A DNA stretch of 64,000 nt, taken from NCBI GenBank assembly GCA_026724425.1, contig JAIUCV010000283.1:310001-374000 (forward strand), in the 5' to 3' direction. The stretch comes from Erythrophleum ivorense (taxonomy: Eukaryota; Streptophyta; Magnoliopsida; Fabales; Fabaceae). Below are positions 22,801-32,016 of this stretch, in pieces (the stretch's first letter is position 1; each line of letters begins with the position of its first letter). The notes below the pieces were generated by a model, which searched no databases, had not been told where the DNA came from, and saw only the letters and a program-made list of their open reading frames with translations. The position numbers were made by a program, and so were the translations under genes.

Positions 22801-23918
22801 ATGATCGTGATGTCTCCTTTTCCTGCCGTCATGACTATCTCTCCATTTCCGACTTTGATCGGAACTTTGATGCTCTTGTTGATATTTGAGAAATATCTCT
22901 CCTCCTTTGTCATATGGTTGGTGCATCCGCTATCAATCAACCATACGTCTTCTCTTGGTGTTGTTGTTTCTTCCTCACTTGCGGTGAACAACATATGATC
23001 CTCCTCTGATCCGCTTTCTTCTTGAGTGACGTGTGCTCTTTCTTTCCTTTTTGATCGACACACGTTTGAGAAGTGGCCTAACTTGCCACAATTGTAACAT
23101 TCTTTGTTACTCTTATGATCTTTTCCCTGATCATTCTTCTTCGGTTTCTTGAAGCATTCACTCTCCGTGTGATTGCTTCTCTTGCAAAACTCACACCACT
23201 TCTTGCCTTTTGTGCCACGGTTTTTGGTGTTGTCGTGTTTGAAACCGGATTCCTTTCCTTTTGTGCGTGTATAGAACGCTCCTTCATTTGTGTTCTCATC
23301 TCTCACAGCCAACCTTGCTTCATGAGCTTTGAGGATACCGATTAACTCCGTCATCGTTGTTGTAGTCAAGTCGCGAGTTTGCTCCAACACGCTAACGATG
23401 CTATCAAATTTGGCCGGTAGAGAGATGAGTATCTTCTGAATGAGTTGTGCGCTGGTTTTCCTTTCTCCATGATATGTTAATTGACTTTCCAAATCAACTA
23501 ACTTATCTGTGAATGATTTGACATCCTCTCCATCATTCATTTTAAGGTTCTCGAATTCTCGACGCAAAGTTTGAAGCTTCACCAATCGGACTTGGGGAGA
23601 TCCTTCATATTCGTCTTTCAGTGCTTCCCAGGCCTCCTTTGATGATGTTGCTCCGGATATGCGTGAGAATATCTGATCGGTGACAGCGGTTTGCAAAATT
23701 TGCAACGCCATCGTGTCTTTCTCCATCGCTTCCTCTCTAACCCCTCTTGCTCTCGCCGTTTCAGGGGTCTCCTCCGTTTGTACCGGTTCCACCGGCACTC
23801 CTTCTTCGACCACTGACCAAAGTTTTCTGGTCCTCAGAATGGTCGACATCTTTATGCTCCAGAAGCCATACTTCTCCCCGTTAAATATCGGAATCACTTG
23901 GTGTGAGGAGCCTTGCAT
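19836..23918 (-). CDS. Copia gag-pol polyprotein, 1360 aa, uninterrupted
   Basis: Domains in order are: gag with a DUF4219/UBN2-type start (FNGEKYGFWSIKM) at about 1-230; CCHC knuckle CYNCGKLGHFSNVC near 270; aspartic protease LIDSGCTNHM near 325; GAG-pre-integrase with HKRLGHVSNTRLR near 450; integrase core with HTDLCGPM, DGGGEFTS and a catalytic E in NGSAERKNR; reverse transcriptase with KWVYKIKTGAKGEP, YQMDVKSAFLNGELEEEV and SLYVDDIIITG; and RNase H with SDSDWGGS and a terminal ADILTKALSG. Every expected catalytic motif is present and there is no stop. The ATG at 23918 lies about 100 bp inside the 5' LTR. The length fits an autonomous copia element. Confidence 0.96.
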   Translation of the reverse strand: MQGSSHQVIPIFNGEKYGFWSIKMSTILRTRKLWSVVEEGVPVEPVQTEETPETARARGVREEAMEKDTMALQILQTAVTDQIFSRISGATSSKEAWEALKDEYEGSPQVRLVKLQTLRREFENLKMNDGEDVKSFTDKLVDLESQLTYHGERKTSAQLIQKILISLPAKFDSIVSVLEQTRDLTTTTMTELIGILKAHEARLAVRDENTNEGAFYTRTKGKESGFKHDNTKNRGTKGKKWCEFCKRSNHTESECFKKPKKNDQGKDHKSNKECYNCGKLGHFSNVCRSKRKERAHVTQEESGSEEDHMLFTASEEETTTPREDVWLIDSGCTNHMTKEERYFSNINKSIKVPIKVGNGEIVMTAGKGDITIMTKQGKRVIKNVFLVPGLEKNLLSVPQIISSGYQVCFQEKICSILDAKFNKIMEIPMTNKSFKIKLSSVEEEAMQASEPEVMKIWHKRLGHVSNTRLRQMQEKKLVKGLPEFEVQTEACGACNLGKQSRKSFPKESQTRTKEKLEIVHTDLCGPMQNKSLDGSRYFLLFLDDYTHMTWVYFLKQKSETFSTFKKAKAMIEKQSGCSIKILRSDGGGEFTSKEFTKFCEEEGIERQVTLPYSPQQNGSAERKNRSLMEMARTILAEQGLPFKFWAEAVYTSAYLQNRLPTKAIENDLTPMEKWCGHKPNVSHLKVFGSVCYVHIPDQRRRKLEAKAKRCIFLGYSNQTKGYRVFNLETEKIEVSRDVEFEEEKKWSWEEQREVDKTFVLPITDISASRNQERINGEEESNELKDQIDQVSNAFNNLQISHRRSQHTVEEDGGDSNTPKRFRSMTEILENAPRVNLEEAAQVIEECLLAQEEPQNYDQAAEIEEWRKAMIEEMSMIERNNTWKLVDKPEKKNVISVKWVYKIKTGAKGEPLKYKARLVARGFSQEHGVDYQETFAPVSRHDTIRAILAYSAQKEWKIYQMDVKSAFLNGELEEEVYVSQPPGFVIDGKEEKVLRLHKALYGLKQAPRAWYGRIDSYFIQNHFERSMNDAALYIKKQGKDVLIVSLYVDDIIITGSSDHLINAFKKSMKQEFEMTDLGLLNYFLGMEIIQDGRGIFLSQEKYANKLVDKFGMRASKSVSTPLTPKGRKEEDYKEYGDQTKYRSIVGGLLYLCASRPDVMYASSYLARYMSAPNMKHYQEAKRVLRYVKGTSSLGVQFTSVEEPKLIGYSDSDWGGSTEDKKSTSGYVFTLGSAVFCWQSSKQQTVAQSTAEAEYVAVCAATNQAVWLQRLLKDFGEEIKEGTTIFCDNKSAIAIGKNPVQHRRTKHIEIKYHYVREAESKGLIQLDYCKGEDQLADILTKALSGSRFEELRRQLGVQQRFD

Positions 23919-24011
23919 TGTCTCGACTTATTGCCTAAGACAAATGCGATCTCTGCAGTTATTTCTTCTCTTCGGTTTGATGCTTCTCTCTTGTCCTCTC
24001 TTAATCGAATA

Positions 24012-24023
24012 GCTCTGATACCA
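24012..24023 (-). other. Copia primer-binding site
   Basis: TGGTATCAGAGC on the minus strand directly abuts the 5' LTR and is complementary to the 3' end of initiator tRNA-Met, the standard copia primer. Confidence 0.92.
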
Positions 24024-24318
24024 TGTTGGAATGTTTGTGTGTTTCGATTTAGAGTAAAAACAGAGTAAAACAAAGGTTGTAACTTGATACTTTATTGATG
24101 AATGAAAGAAGTATTACAACTTGTTCTTGTTCTGAGACAACTCTCTACAAGTAATTCTAATTAGAGTACTTAACATAAAATGTGTAAAATGAAAGAACAC
24201 AACTCTTGATTCAAAAAGACACAACCTAAAAACTAAACACTTGTGTCTCTTGATCAAGTAACTAACTAATGTGAATGTTAATTCCTAACTTACACGAGAT
24301 TATGATTATAGTTCAACA
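24024..24318 (-). repeat. Copia 5' LTR
   Basis: It is 295 bp, begins TGTTGAAC on the minus strand, and is identical by eye to the other LTR. Confidence 0.95.
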
Positions 24319-24499
24319 GATCTTGTCCCGGGGTTGGGCTAACCCATAGGCTAGTGAGCTTGGCTCTTGGTACGATGGTTCAGTGTTTCGAATGGGAGAT
24401 AATTGGAGAAGAATGTATTGAGACTATAGAGAAATTCCCATGATGCGACCAGCTACACCGTTGCTTGCCATGTGTAAAGCTCGTCCCATTAGAGGGTGA

Positions 24500-25508
24500 T
24501 GTTTCACGGGATAAAAGACGAAGACTTGAAAAGTTAACACCGGTCTTCTTCCTTCTTTTTGTCCCACCATTCTTGTCTTCTTCCTCAAAATCTTCTTCAC
24601 ATACTTCTTTACCCATCGAAAGAAAAACTGACAGATCAATACAATTACTAGCTAGTACGAAATCATCACTTCTTGAATTATTTACTCTTTGAAATATCTT
24701 GTACGAAAAGCAAAACCGAACTCGACTATCCAACACAAAGGCATTTACTCTCTTCACGTGAATAACAATTCGTACCACGACTAGATAATAAGTCAAGCTG
24801 AGTGGACTTGGAGCAGTGTCTATGTGTATATAAGTACGGTGGATGTTTCGATCACTTGCTTATTTTTCATACGTATTTGTTGTTTTTAACTATTATTGTT
24901 TTGACGTGGATACGTGTATAATTCTTGTTGGAATGAGGATGAACATAAGAGACAATATATGTATATATATATGGTGTAATATCTATTGATTTTCTTATAA
25001 AATTAAAATAATTCTTTGAAATTTCTTTCGCTTTGTGTTTCGATTACAAAAAAAATTCAAAGAACGAAGATGGTCCGTGAGCAAGGTTTGTCCTTCTGTA
25101 ATGCCAACCAACCAGAGATATATGTTGAAAATCCTTTATCAAAAAAGAATGATATATGATTATTGATTAAGGCGGCAAAATAGAGATAAACTTCTAACCA
25201 TTTTGACTATAAACATGTTCTCAAATAAAAATATGTCTTGTTGTATATAGTAGAGAGTTTAAATATTTAATTGAATAATTTATGTGGATGCTAGATCCGG
25301 TGAAAAAGAGAAGTATATTGAATAAGGTGAAAGTTATTAAGGGATGTCCAAAGCTTAAATTATGGTGTTCTTTTTTTTTCACCAATATGGTGATCAATTG
25401 ATGATATCACCAATTTTTCCGGTGCTCAACAAAGTGAGTATGTGAGATCTCCTTGATTTCATATTTGCTTGTGTTGAGTGTGAACTTTTTCTTCTTTGTG
25501 ATATTGCA
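24500..25508. other. Host DNA between the P450 remnant and the Tat element
   Basis: It is AT-rich with small chance frames. Near 25380-25430 an ACCAATTTTTCC stretch runs into a donor-like AAA|GTGAGTAT. A T-rich acceptor-like ATATTGCAG ends at 25509, just where the Tat element is inserted. This may be part of an unidentified host gene. Confidence 0.45.
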
Positions 25509-25513
25509 GCAAC

Positions 25514-25998
25514 TGTTAGGGGTGAAATGAGCACATTTCCCCGAGCCCGTCGCCATGAGTAACAATGCAAAAATTCGGCCCGTCTTCAGCCCTAACCTCC
25601 TCACGAGAATGGAAAGACTTGAGGAGGAAGGCGCTCCCTTTAGTAAAAAGGAAGAAGCATTAAACCGCCAACTCGAATAAAGGAAAGAAATCAAGAGAAC
25701 AAGAAGATTTCCTTAAATGATCAAGAGGAGAATATTCAGCAAGAGCCGCCTTAACTCAGCTATTTAATGAGAGGTCTTCATTCCCTGAAGAGCACACAAA
25801 AAAACCCTAAACACCCCAAAAGCATTCGCTCACCTTTTTTCTATATTATTCATTATTCGCATTACGTCTCGTCAAGGCTTGTTTGACGAGACGACCTCTT
25901 GTATCCAAACCTTCTTTCGGGTAATAAATCCACAGTTTCCCAAGTCTCCCATCCAAAGTATCTCGTCTTAAAAACACGTGTTATTTCTGGAATCAACA
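25514..25998 (+). repeat. Tat 5' LTR
   Basis: It is bounded by TG and CA and followed two bases later by the primer site TGGCGCCGACTGTGGGGAC at 26001. It contains AGACGACCTC and other GACGAG/CTCGTC-type motifs that recur through the element. Confidence 0.92.
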
Positions 25999-26051
25999 AT
26001 TGGCGCCGACTGTGGGGACTGGGAATACTTCGGTCGGATTAAACACCTCGA

Positions 26052-26731
26052 ATGAAGTTTCAGACGCCGCAAAAGCAACCGATGTCTAATTCAGCGGAAA
26101 GCTCTCCCGAAAGAGAACCTCGGCATGCGAACAAACCTCTCCCGAAGAATCCTCTCGAGGACGGAGAAGACCTTCTCGAGCACGAGAAGGATCACGTCGA
26201 GCACGACGAAAGCCCGTTGCGCAACGAGCTGGAAACACCCGAGGATGAAATCCCTCCGCCAGCTCCCACTCGCCGCAAATACAGAGCAAAGGCCGTCACG
26301 CACGACGACCTGGTAAAAACAATCCGAAGAGCCATGAAACCGTTCTCCGATGAAGTCCAGACGATGCGAGCATACCAGAAGAAGACGCAGGAATTCATTG
26401 ATTCAATGGCCTCGGACGATGGCGAACCATCACCAACTCGTCAACTCCTGTTCGACACGCCGGCCGGTCATGCCACGGGGACCACGACAGCAGAAGCCGC
26501 TGCTAATCGAACGGAGACAAGTCGAGTCTCGCGAGCCAGCAGGCAAACCAACGCTGAGCTCGACAAAATTAATCGTCGGCTTGACGAGTTCAACTCCAAA
26601 GTGCATCTCGTCACGAGCTCTGCACCCGAGTTGACCAAAATCCTCGCGGATACCCGAAGAAGCACGCAACGGAAACCTGTAGGCACCTTATCGGTAGTCT
26701 CCTGAGGAAGTACCGAGAAGGAGTCATCACA
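26052..26731 (+). pseudogene. Tat gag, core deleted
   Basis: The frame 26052-26705 encodes 217 residues: an acidic N-terminus, APTRRKYRAKAVTHDDLVK, and LDEFNSKVHLVTSSAPELTK leading to ILADTRRS. This is where Tat gag proteins normally enter the capsid core. Instead the frame stops, and a shifted frame immediately gives ETCRHLIGSLLRKYREGVIT, which resembles the region just after the Tat zinc knuckle. So the whole Retrotrans_gag core, several hundred codons, appears to be missing through an internal deletion near 26663-26680 that also changes the frame. Confidence 0.72.
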
Positions 26732-29700
26732 GTGGAAGGCGACCGATCTCAAGGCAAAGACTTCGCGCCGAGACCGGCTAGGACGGGTCAGAAAGGAAAG
26801 CGACCTCGTCAGTTTCGCCCCCAGAAGCAAGGAAAGACGAATCCAGCACCCGCACTCGAGAAGAGAGATCATGACTATCCATATGATCTGCCCCCTCCGC
26901 CGAAGCGCCAGGTCAGCATGATCATGGGAGGCCTCCTAGACAATGACGACAACATCTCGGCAATCAAGGAGTACGAGCGAAAGGCCATCTCGGCACAACG
27001 TCGCCCCGATTCTCACCAAGAAACGCAACTTCATCAATATGCCCGTCAGGATATAGGCACGATATCCTTCACGGACAAGGATGCGGAGGGGCTGGATACC
27101 CCGCATCTCGACCCGCTCGTGGTCAAAATACAAGTCCACGATTGTGACGTGGCAAAGATACTAATCGATACCGGGAGCACGGTGAACCTGATCTTCAAAG
27201 AAACCCTAGACCGAATGGGAATCCAAGAAGAAACCATCAAACCGGCGTCTCGGCCACTAACTGGATTCACCGCCGAGGCCGTATTCAGTATCGGCACCAT
27301 CCGCCTATCTGTCTATGTCGGCGGAATTTCCAAGCTCGTGAAATTTGTCGTCATAGACAAACCGGCCATATACAACGCCATTCTCGGCACACCATGGATC
27401 CACGAGATGAAAGCCATCGTCTCGACCTTTCATCAATGTGTCAAATTTCCGACATCGTTGGGGATTTTTACATTGCGCGGAAGCCAAAGAGTGTCGAGAT
27501 CCTGCTTCCTCCAGGAACGCCGACTCCGCTCTTCATCCTCATGCATGATCAATGAAGAGCTAGACCCGCGACTCCCCTATCATCGCAGACCTAAACCTGA
27601 TCTCGTCGACCAAGTCAGCATTGACGAGACGAGACCGGAAAGGTGCGTTGGTATCGGCAGCAATCTCAACGCCGAGATCAGAACCCAGCTGGTAGATCTA
27701 CTGAAGGAGAACGTGCATCTCTTCGCATGGTCAATGGCAGACATGAAAGGGATAGATCCCAGGATCACCTCGCACGAGCTCAATGTCGACCCCACCTACA
27801 AACCGATCAAGCAGAAGAGGCGTAAGCTCGGCACCGATAAAGCTCAAGCAATCAATGACGAACTCGAAAAGCTACTGCGAGCCGGATCAATCACCGAAGT
27901 AAAGTACGCTGATTGGCTCGCCAATCCGGTCGTCGTCAAGAAGAAGAACGGGAAGTGGAGAGTATGCGTGGACTTCACCGACCTGAATAAGGCTTGCCCA
28001 AAGGATAGGTTTCCGCTCCCGCATATCGACCGCCTCGTCGAAGCTACGGCGGGGAATGAATTACTCTCCTTCATGGACGCATTCTCCGGCTACAACCAGA
28101 TATTCATGCACCCAGACGACCGCGAAAAGACAGCCTTCATCACTGATCGAGGCACGTACTGCTACAAAGTCATGCCCTTCGGCTTGAAGAACGCTGGCGC
28201 CACTTATCAACGACTGGTCAACAAGATGTTCGCAAAACAGCTCGGCAAGAGCATGGAAGTCTACATCGACGACATGTTGGTGAAATCCGCCAAAGCTCAG
28301 GATCATGTCAAGAACCTTCAAGAATGCTTCCAGGTCTTGACAAGGTACGGAATGAAGCTCAACCCAGAGAAGTGTAGTTTCGCCGTCACTTCCGGAGAAT
28401 TCCTTGGCTACATCGTGACTCAGCGCGGCATCGAAGCAAACCCCAAGCAGATCTCGGCAATTCTAGACCTCCCCTCACCAAAGAGCGCGAAAGAAGTTCA
28501 GAGGCTCACCGGCCGAATCGCTGCTCTGAATAGATTAATCTCGCGTTCGACCGACAAGTGTCTCCCCTTTTACCAGCTGCTCCGCTCCAACAAGCATTTC
28601 AAATGGGACGAGGATTGTGAAAACGCATTCAAGCAACTAAAGGAGTATCTCACCACACCGCCTGTCCTCGCAAAACCTGAAGATGGCGAGACGCTATTCC
28701 TCTACATTGCAATATCTAGCACAGCCGTCAGCGGCGTATTGGTCCGAGAGGATCGCGGCGAACAAAAACCCATCTTCTACGTGAGCAAGATTCTCAACGG
28801 TTCCGAGACGAGATACCCTACCCTCGAAAAGTTGGCTTTAGCAGTAGTGATCTCGGCGAGGAAATTGAGACCATACTTCCAATCGCACGCGATTATCGTC
28901 CTCTCAAGCCAACCGCTACGCCAAATTCTTCACGGCCCAAACCAGTCAGGACGGATGGCGAGATGGGCGGTGGAGCTGTCAGAATACGATATCGAATTCA
29001 AAGGCCGAACCAGCGCTAAATCCCAGGTTCTCGCCGACTTCATTGTCGAGATCCCACCAGAGCTCGACGTAATCGAAGTTGAGCATGCACCCAAATGGCT
29101 TCTGCACGTCGACGGAGCTTCATCCAAGCAAGGATCTGGTGTCGGCATCCGCCTCGTATCTCCTACAGGCGAGATACTCGAACAATCTTTCAAGCTCAGT
29201 TTCCCAGCATCCAACAACGAAGCCGGGTATGAGGCAATCATTGCAGGACTTCGTCTCGCAAAGGAAGTTGGTGCCGAACATGTGCACGCATTCTGCGATT
29301 CCCAGCTCGTAGCAAAGCAATTCAGCGGAGATTACGACGCCAAAGATGACCGCATGGACGCATACCTCAGGGTAACGAAGGAACTATCCGAGCAGTTCAC
29401 GACGTTTGAATTAACGAAAATTCCCTGTGCCGAGAACACAGAAGCCGACGCACTCGCCGCCTTAGCCTCGAGAACCGACTCAGCTTGTCAAAGAACGATT
29501 CTCGTCGAGACGATCAAGCAACCTAGCATCAAACTTCCTAAAGGAGCACTCGTCATGGCAATATCTCAAGAAGAGGAAGAAGACGAAGAGGATGAGTCAA
29601 TGATTCCCGAGTCAGAAGTAGATCGACGTCGTCCATGGCAAGACGAGATCAAAGATTATCTCGTCAACGGGACGGTCCCAGAGAATCGTTGGGCAGCTCG

Positions 29701-30873
29701 TCGATTACGTCGCAAAGCCGCCTACTACTTCCTCCAAAACGACGAATTGTTCCGCTGGACCGCAAACAAAATCATCCTACGCTGCTGTGATGAGACACAA
29801 GCTAAGAACGTGATGATCGAGACTCATGAAGGAGCTGGAGGAAACCATGCCGGCGGAAAATCTTTGGCCTCCAAGATCAAGAAGCACGGTCTTTTCTGGC
29901 CAAAGATGATCGAAGATTGCGAAAACTACACCGCAAAGTGCATTCCCTGCCAGAGACATGCCCCGATCATCAATGCCCCGACGCAAGCGCTTCAAACTTC
30001 TGTCCCGGCGTATCCCTTTATGCGATGGGCGATGGATATCGTCGGCCCGATGCCACGATCCCGGCAATGCGCATACCTCCTGATCGTCACGGATTATTTC
30101 ACCAAGTGGGTAGAAGCTAAAGCCTTCAAAAATCCCACTGCCAAAGACGTGCAGAACTTCGTCTGGCAATACATCATCTGCCGGCACGGTCTACCATACG
30201 AAATCGTCACTGATAATGGTGGCCAATTCATCGCGGCAAGCTTCCGCGAGTTCTGCGCCAATTGGAAGATCAAGCTCGCCTACTCCACGCCGAGATACCC
30301 CCAAGCCAATGGGCAGACCGAAGCAACAAACAAGACCATCGTCGACGGCTGAAGAAGAGACTCGAAGGCTACAAAGGAGCATGGGTAGACGAACTTGACG
30401 GAGTGCTTTGGTCTCATCGTACAACTCCCAGGTCAGCATCTGGCGAGACACCTTTCTCCCTCTCTCACGGCTGTGAAGCCTTAGCCCCAGCCGAGCTGCA
30501 TGTTGCGAGCCTACGTCGATCTCTTATGCCCCTTAGCTCGTCATTAAACGACGAAGCCCTGCACGATAACCTCGTCAACGCTGAGGAGTTAAGAGATCGC
30601 GCCCTCTTGCGTATGCAAAACTATCAGCAGAAAGCGACAAGATACTACGCTAAGAAGGTCCGCAACCGCCGCTTCGCATTGCACGATCTCGTCCTGAAGA
30701 AAGTCCATGACTTCACCAAGCCCGAGCATGCCGGCAAATTCGGTTTCAATTGGGAAGGACCATACCGCATCACGCAAATCGTCAAACCAGGGGTGTACCA
30801 GCTCGAAGACGACGACGGAAGCATACTCCCTCGCTCGTGGAACTCCATGAACTTGCGCAAGTTCCACCACTAG
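26732..30873 (+). pseudogene. Tat pol: protease, RT, RNase H, aRNH, integrase (one frameshift)
   Basis: The main frame runs to a stop at 30352; the rest continues in another frame from about 30345 to 30873. Seen in order: protease ILIDTGSTVNLIF; reverse transcriptase with VCVDFTDLNKACPKD, FMDAFSGYNQI and VYIDDMLVKS; RT-linked RNase H; an extra RNase H starting LLHVDGASSKQGSGVGI and ending ENTEADALAALAS; integrase zinc finger with HEGAGGNHAGG and CIPCQRHA; and integrase core with MDIVGPMPRS, VTDNGGQF and NGQTEATNK. The integrase tail FNWEGPYRI lies in the second frame. A one-base loss in GACGGCTGAAG at about 30345-30353 accounts for the break. RT and both RNase H domains look intact. Confidence 0.9.
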
Positions 30874-32016
30874 ACGAGGAGCATCTCGTCAAAAAAAAAA
30901 AAAAAAGACATATTCACTGCATGAACACTTGTAACGAACTACGAATGGCTTGATCCCGGCATGGGTACGTAGGCAGCCTTTTCACCGAGGCGCAGCTATA
31001 ACTTAATAAAAATAAAAAGCTGTTTTATTTTATTAATTCGCTTGTATGCATGCAACTTTTTCTGAATCCTTGAGAAGCATTCCATCTCGGCAGAAAAACT
31101 CAAGCAAGAATTTCCTGTTTGACTTAGGTCAAAATAGATGTTTTGGTGTGCCTAGTGAACTCGGCAAAATCAGAGTCATAAAATTCCTTTAGTACTCGGT
31201 AAATTAATGAGTCTCAACGCCTCTGGAACTCGGCAGAATAATGAGTCCTTGTCTATGAGCTCGGCAAACAAAGAGAGTCTCAAAGCTACTCTGAAGCGCA
31301 CGCATAAAAGAGTAGTGTCGACGTTCTGGCCAAACGATTGACCGCACATCGCACCAGTGGACTGATCATCCACCATTCTTTAAGAATAACGCACTACAAG
31401 TCGAGAGCACGCATATCTCGCACGGCCCTAAGCCATATGGGCAAGCAACAATCGCTATCTTGTTAATCATATTCGACTTAGTGGCGTAGGAGTAATTCGA
31501 AATTCTAGATTTCGGTTCCTGTTACCGGCCTAAAAAGCGCCACCGCAAACAGATCCAACAAGCACGGATCGGTGTCTCTTAAATACGAGAATTCTGACGA
31601 GCTGTGTGGCATCCCATCTCGTCAGATGCATAGCATTGTCATAGCGAGTAGCATCTCGTCACGACAAAACTTGAGCATGTCGAGTCGCCTCAGCAAGTTG
31701 AACAACTTATCTAATGACGATTAGACATCTGAATCATTCCGCTAGATTGACGACATGGTGCATCTCATTAAAGGATATAGATTAAAAGCAGGATGTTTCA
31801 AAAAGCACGAAATCATCAACTATATTCGCGATATTCATCTCGCATAAATTAAAAAGATGAACAGGGAAGTAAAGCAAATACTTAAATTTCAAATCCTGAA
31901 AAGCATACGGATTAAAACCCTCCCGGGCAATGTTATTACATCGGCATGAATCGCCGCGATTAAGCAAGAAGTAGAGTTCTTAAAAGCAAGAAAAAGGAGA
32001 GAATAGAGACAGAGTC
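30874..32016 (+). other. Tat spacer downstream of pol
   Basis: It begins with an A-rich tract at 30891-30906. Short direct repeats built on AACTCGGCAGAATAATGAGT and related CTCGGCA units occur at 31100-31290. No coding frame is recognised on the plus strand. Confidence 0.5.

Larger units (their letters stand above)
19534..24318 (-). mobile_element. Ty1/copia LTR retrotransposon, apparently intact and young
   Basis: Two 295-bp LTRs, TGTTGAAC to TTCCAACA on the minus strand, look identical along their full length. The primer site TGGTATCAGAGC (initiator tRNA-Met type) is adjacent to the 5' LTR, the tract AAGGAGGAG is adjacent to the 3' LTR, and one uninterrupted gag-pol frame lies between. All are consistent with a recent, possibly autonomous insertion. 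A perfect 5-bp target duplication is not visible (left GACGA, right GATCT); a small deletion in the CGACGA repeat of the target could explain this. Confidence 0.95.
19201..24499 (+). pseudogene. Cytochrome P450 pseudogene (CYP81-like), split by copia
   Basis: Two pieces, 19201-19533 and 24319-24499, read across the copia element as the C-terminal third of a CYP81-type P450. The left piece shows NHPEVLRKARNEID, KIGLDRLIDEQD, NLPYLQ, HMTSDDCMLAGYDVP, WAMHRDPSIWENPEMF and FGIGRR. The right piece gives SCPGVGLTHRLVSLALGTM, QCFEWEIIGEE and TPLLAMCKARPI. The insertion falls inside the haem-binding loop FxxGxRxCxG. The K-helix ExxR region is deleted, there are frame breaks near 19350 and 24441, and exon 1 is absent, so the gene was already dead or died with the insertion. 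Confidence 0.85.

Noticed and set aside
24380..24796. 138-codon minus frame right of copia
   Set aside because: It lies antisense to the P450 remnant and beyond, with no recognisable motif.
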